DNA of 64,000 nucleotides from Polyangium sp. y55x31 (GTDB lineage: Bacteria > Myxococcota_A > Polyangia > Polyangiales > Polyangiaceae): positions 62,001-126,000 of the forward strand of contig NZ_JARZHG010000011.1 of the NCBI RefSeq assembly GCF_029946505.1, in the 5' to 3' direction. Below, one piece after another: positions 27,078 to 35,677 of this stretch. A program made the position numbers and the translations under genes. Positions within the stretch are counted from its first letter, which is position 1, and the number at the start of each line of letters is the position of its first letter. Below the pieces are notes generated by a model that was not told the DNA's origin, did not search any database, and saw only the letters and a program-made list of their open reading frames with translations.

Positions 27078-27758
27078 CTAGAGCCGCTGTGCGTAGGTCA
27101 TGACGAGGTACATGATTGTCTCGGCGGCGTCTGGGTTTCGGTAGACGTGGGGCACGTCGGCTTCGAACACGATGGCGTCGCCTGTTCCGAGCAGTCGTTT
27201 TTCGGCGCCGATCGTCATTTCGCAGCGGCCTGCGTTTACGACGAGGTTCTCGACGGTGCCTGGCGGGTGTGCGTCTGCGCGTTCTTCGGCGTGGGGGGCG
27301 AGACGTAGCTCGTAGAATTCTACGCTGCGTGGCCGGTCCATGGGGAAGAGGGCGCGTGATTGGAATGTGCCGTCGACGCTGCGTAGGACGCGGGCGCGTG
27401 CGGCTGGTAGCACCATTGCGCCGGGACCGGATTCGGGGTTGATGAGGGCGGAGAAGGGCACGTCGAGGGCGCGTGCGATTTTCCAGAGCACGCTGATTGT
27501 CGGGGTGCTTTGGCTGAGCTCGATTTGACCGAGCATGGCGCGGCTCACGCCGGAGGCGCGTGCGAGTTTTTCTAGCGACAGCCCGCGTTCGGTGCGCAGC
27601 CGCTTGAGGTTGCCGCTGACTACGGGGGCGATGTCGGCGGCGGCTTCGCCTGGCGGCGGAGCTGCGCTTTCTTCGGGCGCCTCCTCGATCGGCTTTGCGG
27701 GCGTTTCCTCGTGGGTGACCTCGTCCGCTGGCTGCGCCTTGCCCTTCGTCGCTTTCAT
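27078..27758 (-). CDS. XRE-family regulator with C-terminal cupin
   Basis: 226 residues. A Pro/Glu/Ala-rich disordered N-terminus (1-45) precedes a helix-turn-helix (about 50-105; L-S-L-E-K-L-A-R-A-S-G-V-S-R-A-M-L-G is the recognition region). A cupin_2 beta-barrel (about 145-220; P-G-T-V-E-N-L-V-V-N-A-G and F-E-A-D-V-P-H-V-Y) follows. Members of this HTH-cupin class sense small metabolites and control amino-acid, polyamine or detoxification genes. The target is unknown. It is convergent with folD. Confidence 0.9.
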   Translation of the reverse strand: MKATKGKAQPADEVTHEETPAKPIEEAPEESAAPPPGEAAADIAPVVSGNLKRLRTERGLSLEKLARASGVSRAMLGQIELSQSTPTISVLWKIARALDVPFSALINPESGPGAMVLPAARARVLRSVDGTFQSRALFPMDRPRSVEFYELRLAPHAEERADAHPPGTVENLVVNAGRCEMTIGAEKRLLGTGDAIVFEADVPHVYRNPDAAETIMYLVMTYAQRL

Positions 27759-27806
27759 TTGGGGCGCGTACTTTCGAGGATGGCCCTGATCCCGTCAAGG
27801 ACAGGT

Positions 27807-28640
27807 CTACAACACGAACGCTGCGACTGTCGCTGCGCCTGCTTGGATGGGGAGCTGGATCATGAAGCCCTGCTGCGTTGCGTCTGTCAGCGTGAACGTG
27901 CGTTGCTCGGCCGTCTGGGGCGCATCGACGTCGAGGGCCAGGATCACGCCTGCTGGGCCTGTGAGGTTCGTCTGGTTCGAGTAGAGCCCGACGCCTGTGT
28001 CGTAGACGATCTCGGCGCCTGGCAGCGACGTCGTCAGCGCCACTCCGGAGAGCGGCTGGCCGTTGCGTGAAACCTTGATGATCAGGTGTGCGCGCGTCGT
28101 GTCGAGCACGATGGGCGCGGGCAAGGTCGCTGCGATGGACGACAGCACGTTGCGATCGACCACGGGCAGGGTCACGGGGCCTGAGGAGGGCACGCGCACG
28201 GCTGAGTGGGTGGACAGGATGCCTGTGGCTCCGATGGTCTCGTCGCGCACGAAGATCCAGGGCGTCCCGCTGATCACCGAGGGCAGGCTGAAGCTCGTCA
28301 CCATGTCGCCGTAGGGCGCTTCGAGCGGCATGCCTGTGCTCGATGTCGCGAAGATGGTCGCGGCGCCGGCGTAGGGGCCGATCTGGGAGAAGCTTGGGTC
28401 GTTCAGCACGCCCACGTTGCCGGTCACGTCGTTCGACAGCATTCCGCCGCCTTCGCCCCCCTGCCCGCCTCCGCCGCCGCTTCCGGCGGAGCCGCCGGCC
28501 GGGTTCACGCAGCCTTCGCCGGTGCATGGAGGCCGCGGCCCGAGGTCGGTGTCTGCCGAGCTGCATGCTGCCGCGACGAAGACGAGGCTCCCGAATGTGG
28601 AGACTCGAAGGACGAGGGAAAGCGAAGAGGACGTCTTCAT
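27807..28640 (-). CDS. Lipoprotein with Gly-rich linker, unknown function
   Basis: 277 residues from ATG 28640, chosen because the signal peptide (M-K-T-S-S-S, then lipobox V-A-A-A-C) begins there. An upstream in-frame ATG at 28673 would add 11 residues ahead of the signal. A C-T-G-E-G-C pair and a G-G-G-G-G-Q-G-G linker follow, then about 210 residues of beta-rich sequence that resemble two immunoglobulin-like domains (S-R-N-G-Q-P-L-S-G-V-A-L-T-T is an Ig-like/big-domain pattern). It may be a surface-exposed scaffold or adhesin. Confidence 0.7.
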   Translation of the reverse strand: MKTSSSLSLVLRVSTFGSLVFVAAACSSADTDLGPRPPCTGEGCVNPAGGSAGSGGGGGQGGEGGGMLSNDVTGNVGVLNDPSFSQIGPYAGAATIFATSSTGMPLEAPYGDMVTSFSLPSVISGTPWIFVRDETIGATGILSTHSAVRVPSSGPVTLPVVDRNVLSSIAATLPAPIVLDTTRAHLIIKVSRNGQPLSGVALTTSLPGAEIVYDTGVGLYSNQTNLTGPAGVILALDVDAPQTAEQRTFTLTDATQQGFMIQLPIQAGAATVAAFVL

Positions 28641-28713
28641 GCGCCAAGGATAAGCGCTTCCCGCGTGCGGCAAAATGCCTCACGGGGGGCGCGCATCGAT
28701 TCAGCGCGGACGA

Positions 28714-29742
28714 TTAGCTTGCCGTTGCGGTCTTGGCGGTCGGGGCTGCCGGGGGCGTGGCCGAGGAGCTGCGGGTGCGGTGCTTGTGGAGGGCGAAGGC
28801 GAGACCGCAGATGGCGAGGCCGATGAGCTGCGAGGTGGACAGGCCGAGGAGCGCGCCGCGGTCGTCGGCGCGGAGGAACTCGAGCAGGAAGCGGCCGATG
28901 GCGTAGAGCGCAAGGAATGCGACGAACACCTGACCGTCGTAGCGCTTCCTGCCGTGCACGTAGAGCAGACAGAAGGCCGCGATCGCGAAGGAGACGGCCG
29001 ACTCGTAGATCTGCGTGGGGTGCACCGGGTGCGAGACGTGGTTCATGCCGGGCAGCTCGTGGAGCTTCCACTGCGCCTCGCTCGCGGGGCTGTTCGGGGG
29101 GAACGCCAGCCCGAGCGGCCCGTCCGTGCGCACGCCGAAGCAGCAGCCTGCGAGCAGGCATCCCATGCGCCCGAAGCCGAGCCCGAGCGGCACGGCGAAC
29201 CCGGCCATGTCTGCGGCTTTCCAGAAGGGGAACTTGTCGCGCTTGAGCAGGTAGACCGCCATCAGCGACGAGCCGATGAACCCGCCGTAATACGCGAGCC
29301 CGCCTTGCCAGAACTTCGCCCACGCGAAGCAGTCCTGCGCCGGCGGGTGACAAACTCCGCGCGCTGCGTCCCAGACCCCGCGTGCGACCCGTTCTTCCTG
29401 GCCGAAGGGATACCAGCCGAGGAGGTTGAACCCCGAGCCGCGCGGGACGAGCTGACCGCACTGGGCCTCGTTGTAGGGCCAGTCGACCTTCGTCGGATCC
29501 GTGCAGAGGTGCACGTAGTCCCAGAAGTAGCCGTCTGCGATCACGTGGAGCAGCCGCCCGCCGACGACGCCCATGAGCAGACACGCGAGCCCGAGATCGA
29601 CGACGACGTCGGGATCCTGGCCGATCCGCCGCGCCCACATGGATCCGAGGGCCGTGGCGAAGAGGAAGCCCGCGAGGAGCAGGCCAAAATAGGCCGGGAA
29701 TCCGATGTCGAGGTAGAAGACGCGGAAGAGCTCGGGTCGCAT
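28714..29742 (-). CDS. lgt: Prolipoprotein diacylglyceryl transferase
   Basis: 342 residues, multi-spanning inner-membrane enzyme that transfers diacylglycerol from phosphatidylglycerol to the lipobox cysteine, the first step of lipoprotein maturation. The Lgt signature is visible as G-F-G-R-M-G-C-L-L-A-G-C-C-F-G near residues 205-220, with the Y-Y-G-G-F-I-G loop before it and the C-terminal I-G-R-F-L-L-E-F-L-R. A roughly 50-residue insert rich in Trp/Cys (about 85-140) makes it longer than E. coli Lgt (291). It lies 7 bp behind the first lspA, so modification and cleavage enzymes are co-expressed. Confidence 0.94.
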   Translation of the reverse strand: MRPELFRVFYLDIGFPAYFGLLLAGFLFATALGSMWARRIGQDPDVVVDLGLACLLMGVVGGRLLHVIADGYFWDYVHLCTDPTKVDWPYNEAQCGQLVPRGSGFNLLGWYPFGQEERVARGVWDAARGVCHPPAQDCFAWAKFWQGGLAYYGGFIGSSLMAVYLLKRDKFPFWKAADMAGFAVPLGLGFGRMGCLLAGCCFGVRTDGPLGLAFPPNSPASEAQWKLHELPGMNHVSHPVHPTQIYESAVSFAIAAFCLLYVHGRKRYDGQVFVAFLALYAIGRFLLEFLRADDRGALLGLSTSQLIGLAICGLAFALHKHRTRSSSATPPAAPTAKTATAS

Positions 29743-29749
29743 GGCTCCT

Positions 29750-30439
29750 TCAGGAAGAGGCTTCTTCGGCCTTCTTCGGCGGCGCGCTCTTCTTGCGCGA
29801 CGTGAACATGTCGACGCCCATCAGGATGACGCCGGCCACGATCGCGATGTCGGCGATGTTGTAGGTCGGCCAGTGGTACTCGCGCATCGGGCCCGAGATC
29901 TTCTCGACGAGCTTGTCGAGGCCGGTGCCGTTGCCGATGTACATGTCGATGAAGTCGATGACGTGCCCGTAGCGGATGCGGTCGACGAGGTTGCCGAGCG
30001 CGCCGCCGAGCACGAGCGGAAGGCCCCACCGGAGCGCCGTCTGGTTCGGGGCGAGCTTGCGGTAGAGCGAGACGATGAAGGCGATCGCCACGATCGACAC
30101 GAGCACGAAGAACGGCCGGCGCACGTTCTCGCTCTCGTTCTGGAGCAGGCCCCAGGCGCCGCCGCGGTTGTGCGCGAGCGCGAGCGAGAGGTAGCCCTTG
30201 ATCAGGTCGACGCGGGCGAACGGCTTGTCGAGGTTCACGACCGCCCACCACTTGCTGCCGAGATCGAGCGCCAGCGTGACGATCGCGACCACGGCGAGGA
30301 AGACGTAGGAGGCGCGGTACGGCGGCGCGGCCTTCGGGGCCTCGCCCGCCCCGATCTCCGGGGCCTCCGCGCTCGGCTCGTTCGACCCCTCGCCCGCTGC
30401 GCCGGCGGACTGTAACTCCTCGGATTTCTCTTCCGTCAT
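29750..30439 (-). CDS. lspA: Lipoprotein signal peptidase (signal peptidase II), copy 1
   Basis: 229 residues. It has four transmembrane segments and both catalytic aspartate motifs: G-N-L-V-D-R-I-R-Y-G-H-V-I-D-F-I-D and Y-N-I-A-D-I-A-I. The N-A-G-motif equivalent is H-N-R-G-G-A-W-G. A 40-residue acidic N-terminal extension and a 25-residue periplasmic insert (G-L-D-K-L-V-E-K) make it longer than the usual ~165 residues. It is encoded between lgt and a second lspA on the same strand. Confidence 0.93.
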   Translation of the reverse strand: MTEEKSEELQSAGAAGEGSNEPSAEAPEIGAGEAPKAAPPYRASYVFLAVVAIVTLALDLGSKWWAVVNLDKPFARVDLIKGYLSLALAHNRGGAWGLLQNESENVRRPFFVLVSIVAIAFIVSLYRKLAPNQTALRWGLPLVLGGALGNLVDRIRYGHVIDFIDMYIGNGTGLDKLVEKISGPMREYHWPTYNIADIAIVAGVILMGVDMFTSRKKSAPPKKAEEASS

Positions 30440-30536
30440 GGTCTTCGCGATGGTGCGCCCGGTGGGTGCGCCAAATCTTTCCGTAGCGTGTTCGGCGGTA
30501 CCGCGAGGCGTGTCGGCTGTCCAGTGTCGAATTGCC

Positions 30537-31187
30537 TCACGCCTCTCCCGGAGGCACGGGCGCTTGGGGTGCGGGGCCCGCGGTCAGGGGCTCGGCAGGC
30601 GGCGCCGCCGGCTCGCCCGATCCGCTGCGCGTCTTGCGCGACAGGAACGTATCGAGGGCCATGAGCAGGACGCCGGCGACGATGGCGATGTCGGCGACGT
30701 TGAACGTCGGCCAGTGGATCTCGCGGCCGTTCCGGATGACGTAGAAGTCGATGAAGTCGATGACCGAGCCGTAACGGATGCGGTCGACGAGGTTGCCGAC
30801 GGCGCCGCCGAGCGCGAGGGGCAGGCCCCAGCGCATGGCCCACTGATCACGGTGGATGCGGCGGTAGACCGAGACGATGAAGACGATGGCGGCCGAGGAG
30901 ACGAAGAGGAAAAACGGGCGCCGGAGGTTCTCGGGCAAGCTGCGGAGGAAGCTCCAGGCCCCGCCCGGGTTCAGCGTGTAGATGAAGTCGAAGTGATCCT
31001 TGATCACCTCGATGCTCTTCGCGCGGCCCTTGTCCGCCCCGGATAACGCCGCCTTCGCCCAGCCCTTCGACGCGAGATCGGCCGCGGCGGACACGACCGT
31101 GACGACGGCGAGGAAGAGCAGGGACGGGCGGTAGGCGTCGTTCGGGGGCGCCTCCGCGGGCTTTTCCTCGGCGTCTTGTCCGGTCAT
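30537..31187 (-). CDS. lspA: Lipoprotein signal peptidase, copy 2
   Basis: About 216 residues from ATG 31187 (GTG 31217 and ATG 31199 are alternatives; the 31187 start gives M-T-G-Q-D-A-E-E-K, like copy 1's M-T-E-E-K). Catalytic motifs G-N-L-V-D-R-I-R-Y-G and F-N-V-A-D-I-A-I are intact. It is clearly homologous to copy 1 but differs at many positions and lacks the insert, so it is an old duplication and not an assembly artefact. In Myxococcus xanthus, extra LspA copies associate with production of, or tolerance to, the LspA inhibitor myxovirescin; I see no such cluster here. Divergent from the helicase. Confidence 0.92.
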   Translation of the reverse strand: MTGQDAEEKPAEAPPNDAYRPSLLFLAVVTVVSAAADLASKGWAKAALSGADKGRAKSIEVIKDHFDFIYTLNPGGAWSFLRSLPENLRRPFFLFVSSAAIVFIVSVYRRIHRDQWAMRWGLPLALGGAVGNLVDRIRYGSVIDFIDFYVIRNGREIHWPTFNVADIAIVAGVLLMALDTFLSRKTRSGSGEPAAPPAEPLTAGPAPQAPVPPGEA

Positions 31188-31291
31188 GGGGTCGACCATG
31201 TGTACGCGATGGGCCACGGACCTGCAAAGCGGCCCAGCAGGCCTCCTTGTTCCCCGGGGCGTGGTGGCGCACCGCGGTACATCCGTTTAGT

Positions 31292-33640
31292 ATGCGCGCC
31301 ATGCCGCTGCCGCCGTGGAAGCAGCCCGTGGGCGTCGATGCCGTGATCGAAGGCTGGCTCGCCTCCGGGTACGTGCGCCCTTGCCTCACCGCCGATCGCG
31401 CCCTCCCCTCGTCCGACGGGGACTATCGAGAGATCCCGGCCGACCTGCCCGACGCATTGCGCCGCGCGCTCGCGTCACGCGGGATCACGCGGCTCTACGC
31501 GCATCAGGCCGAGGCGCTCGCGGCCGCGAAGGAGCGCAAGCACGTGGTGGTCGCGACGCCGACGGCGAGCGGCAAGAGCATGTGCTTCCACCTGCCCGTG
31601 CTCTCGTCGCTCATGGCGGATCCCGACGCGAGCGCGATTTATCTCTACCCGACGAAGGCGCTCTCCCGGGACCAGGAAGCCGGGGTGCAGAAGCTCATTC
31701 GCGACGCGGGGCTCACGATCCCGGCCATCGTCTACGACGGGGACACGCCGGGTGATGCGCGGCGCGCGGCCCGCGAGCGGAGTCCGATCGTCATGACGAA
31801 CCCCGACATGCTGCACGCGGGGATCCTGCCGCATCACGCGCACTGGGCGCGCACGTTCCAGCGGCTCAAGTACGTGGTGCTCGACGAGCTTCATACGTAC
31901 CGCGGCGTCTTCGGCTCGCACGTGGCGCACGTGCTCGCGCGCGTGCGGCGCGTGGCGCAGTTCCACGGGTCGGATCCGATCTTCCTCTGCGCGACGGCGA
32001 CGATCGGCAACCCGGGCGAGCACGCGTCGCGGCTGCTCGGGGTGCCGGAGGATCGGATCCGCGTGCTCGGCGAGTCGGGCGCGCCGCGGGGGGCGCGTCG
32101 GCTCTTCGTCTACAACCCGCCCGTCGTGAACGCCGAGCTCGGCGTGCGCGCGAGCACGCTCAAGGCCTCGGTGCACCTCGCGGTGGATCTCATCCGGGCG
32201 CGCGTGCCGACGATCGTGTTCGGGCAGTCGCGGAACTCCGTGGAGATCATGCTGAAGTACCTGCGTGATCGTGTCGGCGACGAGGTCGGGCCCGACGCGA
32301 TCATGGGCTACCGCGGCGGGTATCTGCCGGAGACGCGGCGGCGCGTGGAGCACGGCTTGCGCGAGGGAGAGATCCTCTGCGTCGTGGCCACGAACGCGCT
32401 CGAGCTCGGCATCGACATCGGCGAGCTCGATGCCGTCGTCTGCGCGGGTTACCCGGGCAGCATCGCGGCGACGTGGCAGCGCTTCGGCCGCGCGGGCAGG
32501 CGCGGCGGCACGAGCATCGCGGTCATGGTCGCGAACTCGACGGCGCTCGATCAATACCTCGCGACGAACCCCGAGTACCTCCTGCGCGGCGAGATCGAGC
32601 AGGCGCGGATCGATCCGGACAACACCGAGATCCTGATCCAGCACCTCAAGTGCGCCGCGTTCGAGATGCCGTTCCTGCGCGGCGAGGACTACCGCGGCAT
32701 GGACCCCGAGAACACGGAGGCCGCGCTGCGGTTCCTCGCCGGACATGGCGTGGTGCACGAGTCCGAGGATCGGTTCCACTGGGCGACGGACGCGTACCCG
32801 GCGAACCACGTGAGCCTACGGACCGTGGGCTGGGACAACTTCGTCATCATCGATCGGGCCCAGGGCAAGGTCCTCGCCGAGCTCGATTTCCGCTCGACGC
32901 ACACGATGCTGCACGAGCAGGCGATCTACCAGCACGACGGCGAGCAGTACCAGGTGGAGAAACTCGACTACGAGAACCACAAGGCGTTCGTCACGAAGGT
33001 CGAGCCCGACTACTTCACGACCGCGATGACGAAGCGCAAGGTGACCGTCATCGAGGAGAGCGCGCGCGCGCCGCTCGGCCGGGCCATGTCCGGCTGGGGC
33101 GAGGTGAGCGTCGTGGAGAAGATCGTCGGGTACAAGAAGATCAAGTTCCACACGCACGAGAACACGGGCTACGGCGACGTGCGGCTGCCCGACATGCAGA
33201 TGCACACGACGAGCTTCTGGCTGACGGTGCCGGAGGAGGTGTGCATGGAGCTCGGGCTCGGGCGCGCCGCAGCGATCGAGGGGATGCGCGGGATTGCGGT
33301 CGCGCTGGAGACGGTCTCGACGCTCGCGCTCATGTGCGATCCGCGGGACATCGGGCAGACGCTCGGCGACGGCGGTGACGACGAGAACCTGCCGCCGCAG
33401 GCGTCGGGTGGTCCGCACGCCGGGTTCGATCCGACGATCTTCCTCTTCGACAACGTGCCCGGCGGCGTGGGTTTGGCCGAGCGGATCTACGAGTCGGCGC
33501 ACGAGCTCGTGGCGCGGACGCGGCAGCTCGTCTCACGCTGCACGTGTCAGGCGGGCTGCCCGATGTGCGTGGGCGCGACGAGCGGAGACGGGATCCGGAA
33601 GAAGGCGGCGCTCGGGCTGCTCGCCTCGATCTTTCACTGA
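31292..33640 (+). CDS. DEAD/DEAH-box helicase, MrfA/YprA type with DUF1998
   Basis: 782 residues from ATG 31292 (ATG 31301 possible). The helicase core has T-P-T-A-S-G-K-S (Walker A, about 85-92), D-E-L-H (Walker B variant), S-A-T-like C-A-T-A-T, and the motif VI region Q-R-F-G-R-A-G-R-R-G. The C-terminal DUF1998 domain holds a four-cysteine zinc site (R-C-T-C-Q-A-G-C-P-M-C, about residues 745-757). B. subtilis MrfA, with the same layout, is a 3'-5' helicase in mitomycin-type DNA repair. The stop is one base from the convergent unknown gene. Confidence 0.93.
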   Translation: MRAMPLPPWKQPVGVDAVIEGWLASGYVRPCLTADRALPSSDGDYREIPADLPDALRRALASRGITRLYAHQAEALAAAKERKHVVVATPTASGKSMCFHLPVLSSLMADPDASAIYLYPTKALSRDQEAGVQKLIRDAGLTIPAIVYDGDTPGDARRAARERSPIVMTNPDMLHAGILPHHAHWARTFQRLKYVVLDELHTYRGVFGSHVAHVLARVRRVAQFHGSDPIFLCATATIGNPGEHASRLLGVPEDRIRVLGESGAPRGARRLFVYNPPVVNAELGVRASTLKASVHLAVDLIRARVPTIVFGQSRNSVEIMLKYLRDRVGDEVGPDAIMGYRGGYLPETRRRVEHGLREGEILCVVATNALELGIDIGELDAVVCAGYPGSIAATWQRFGRAGRRGGTSIAVMVANSTALDQYLATNPEYLLRGEIEQARIDPDNTEILIQHLKCAAFEMPFLRGEDYRGMDPENTEAALRFLAGHGVVHESEDRFHWATDAYPANHVSLRTVGWDNFVIIDRAQGKVLAELDFRSTHTMLHEQAIYQHDGEQYQVEKLDYENHKAFVTKVEPDYFTTAMTKRKVTVIEESARAPLGRAMSGWGEVSVVEKIVGYKKIKFHTHENTGYGDVRLPDMQMHTTSFWLTVPEEVCMELGLGRAAAIEGMRGIAVALETVSTLALMCDPRDIGQTLGDGGDDENLPPQASGGPHAGFDPTIFLFDNVPGGVGLAERIYESAHELVARTRQLVSRCTCQAGCPMCVGATSGDGIRKKAALGLLASIFH

Positions 33641-33641
33641 G

Positions 33642-34154
33642 TCATTCGTCGCGGCCGGCCGCGTCGTCGTCGTCGTCTCCGACATCGGCGACGCGGGATC
33701 GATCCTTCGTGAGCGGCGGATAGAGGTTCTCCACGAAGGCCTCGGACACGACCCCGGCGATCCGCGTGTCCATCTCGGACAGGTGGGCGCGCAGCTCCGC
33801 GACGGCAAGCTCCAGCGCGGCTTTCAGCGTGCGCTGACGCGGCAGCGATTCACGTTCCATCGCGGCCGTCGCCTCGACGAGGCGATCGCCCTTGGAGGCG
33901 CGCGCGTCGAACGTCGCCGCGCGGATCGCGCCGCGGTACCGCACGCGCTCGCGCTCCAGGAAATCGCGGTACGCCTTCACCGCGCCGGAGAGCTCCTGGA
34001 TGCAGTTGTCGAGCCTCGTGAGCTCCTTGCGCAGCGCCTTCTTCGACTCGGCGTCGAGCCCGCTGTGCTCCACGTGCGCGGCCAGGGTCGCGTAAATCTC
34101 GCGCGCCCATCGGAGGTGACGGAGCCCCGACGCGCCTCGCCCGAGTTTGTCCAC
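33642..34154 (-). CDS. Hypothetical coiled-coil protein
   Basis: 170 residues from GTG 34154. It is almost wholly helical with heptad-like Leu/Ala spacing (K-K-A-L-R-K-E-L-T-R-L-D, then A-A-L-E-L-A-V-A-E-L-R), ending in a run of five Asp residues. There is no signal or membrane segment. The gene lies 19 bp after the sulfatase-fold gene on the same strand and could be cotranscribed. Unknown function. Confidence 0.6.
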   Translation of the reverse strand: MDKLGRGASGLRHLRWAREIYATLAAHVEHSGLDAESKKALRKELTRLDNCIQELSGAVKAYRDFLERERVRYRGAIRAATFDARASKGDRLVEATAAMERESLPRQRTLKAALELAVAELRAHLSEMDTRIAGVVSEAFVENLYPPLTKDRSRVADVGDDDDDAAGRDE

Positions 34155-34173
34155 GGCTCGTCGCTCCCTTCCT

Positions 34174-35583
34174 TCAGCAGGGCTTCTTCTTGTTCTTGCC
34201 CTTCAGCTTCTCGCGCATCTTCGGACAAACGTCCTTGATCGTGCCGCTTCTTTCCTTGTACGCGGCCTTCATCTTCTCGAACTCGTCCGCGTTCTTCTTC
34301 TTGAGATCCACCTTCTCGGCCGGATCGTCCTTCAGGTTGAAGAAGCGGTAGCCCGCGTCGTCGCCCTCGGCGATGAGCTTGAAGTCGCCGCGCACGAAGG
34401 CCCTGCGTCGATCGTTGTCGCTCGTGCGCGGCAGATCCTGGATCACGTCGCGCTTCTCGGGATCCTTGCCGTAGAGCTCGGGCACGAGGCTCGTGCCCTG
34501 CATGGCCGGATCCTTTGGCTGTCCAAACATCTCGAGGATCGTCGGCGCGAGATCCACGCCGCTGCGCGGCTCGTCGATCTGGCGGGGCGTGATGCCCGGG
34601 GCGCGGATGATGAGCGGCACGTGCGTGAGCACGTCCCAGAGCTCGAAGCCGTGGCGGTACATGCCGTGCTCGCCGAACGCGTCGCCGTGATCACTCGAGA
34701 TGATGATCGCCGTGCGCTTGCCCCACTCCTGCGAATCGACGAACTCGAAGAGCTTGCCGAGGTGCTGGTCGGTGAACGTGACCTCGGCGTCGTACTTGTC
34801 CCGCGTCGACTTGCCGTACGGGCCGATGCCGTCGTGCGGCATGTACTGATCGTGCGGATCGAGGAAGTGGAACCAGGCGAAGAAGCGGCCGCCCGTGTTC
34901 GCCTTCTCCGAGAGGATCTTCTTCGCGAGATCGACGTGCGCCGGGCTCGTGACGTTCTTGTCCGTGGTGTTGTCCACCGAGAGACCCGGGATGATCTCGT
35001 AGACATCAAAACCCTGGCGGAAGCCGGCTTTTTGATCGAAGTAGAAGTGCGCGTGCGCGGTCAACGTGCGCACGCCGGCCTTCTGCAAGAGCTCCGGGAA
35101 CATGAGCACGCTGTCGGGGTAGTTGCCGAAGAAGTAGCCGCTCCGCTCGAGCTCGCTCGGATACCGGCCCGAGAGGAAGCCGCCGAGGCTCATCGCCGTG
35201 TACGAAGAGACGGCGTAGAAGCGCGAGTACGAGACCGCCGTCTTCGCGAACTTCGTGAGCACCGGGGCGATGTCGCGCGGGTAGCCGAGCCAGGGCATGT
35301 CGGCCCGCAAGCTGTCGACCGTCACCACGAGGACGTTGAGGTCCTTCGGGAGCCCCGTCCCCTTCGCGTCAGCCGGCGCAGCCTTCGGAGCCTCGGCAGC
35401 CGTCGTGGCAGCCGGAGCTGCGCTCGCGGCGGGCGCGGCCGAGGTCACGGGCGCAGCGGCGCTCGTCGTCTCGGCGGCCGGGCTGGCGGCGGGCTTCGGC
35501 GGCTGGGATTCGCCGTTCTGGGTGCAGGCAGCGGAGGCCCCGACGAGGGCCAGGATCGCGGTACAGCGGAGAGCTGAGGGCAT
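34174..35583 (-). CDS. Sulfatase-fold lipoprotein with altered active-site motif
   Basis: 469 residues. Lipobox S-A-A-C (Cys about 20) and a 60-residue Ala/Pro/Thr linker precede an alkaline-phosphatase-superfamily domain. Metal ligands are visible: V-D-S-L-R-A-D near 92, D-H-G-D-A-F-G-E-H near 300. Where sulfatases have C/S-x-P-S-R, this protein reads S-S-Y-T-A-M-S-L-G-G. There is no formylglycine-type Cys and no Pro or Arg, so Ser or Thr would have to be the nucleophile. A phosphoester or phosphonate substrate, or a non-catalytic role, is possible. Divergent from the DUF4139 gene. Confidence 0.82.
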   Translation of the reverse strand: MPSALRCTAILALVGASAACTQNGESQPPKPAASPAAETTSAAAPVTSAAPAASAAPAATTAAEAPKAAPADAKGTGLPKDLNVLVVTVDSLRADMPWLGYPRDIAPVLTKFAKTAVSYSRFYAVSSYTAMSLGGFLSGRYPSELERSGYFFGNYPDSVLMFPELLQKAGVRTLTAHAHFYFDQKAGFRQGFDVYEIIPGLSVDNTTDKNVTSPAHVDLAKKILSEKANTGGRFFAWFHFLDPHDQYMPHDGIGPYGKSTRDKYDAEVTFTDQHLGKLFEFVDSQEWGKRTAIIISSDHGDAFGEHGMYRHGFELWDVLTHVPLIIRAPGITPRQIDEPRSGVDLAPTILEMFGQPKDPAMQGTSLVPELYGKDPEKRDVIQDLPRTSDNDRRRAFVRGDFKLIAEGDDAGYRFFNLKDDPAEKVDLKKKNADEFEKMKAAYKERSGTIKDVCPKMREKLKGKNKKKPC

Positions 35584-35677
35584 GGCGCCGGCTATCTACC
35601 CCCGTTCGTGCCGGACGGCCGCGAAAACAACACATTTTGCTGTAAGGGCGCGTATCCTCGCGCGTTCGAGGCAACGC

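Noticed and set aside
30537-31187. Assembly duplication of lspA
   Set aside because: The two copies differ in many residues and in insert length, so they are true paralogs.
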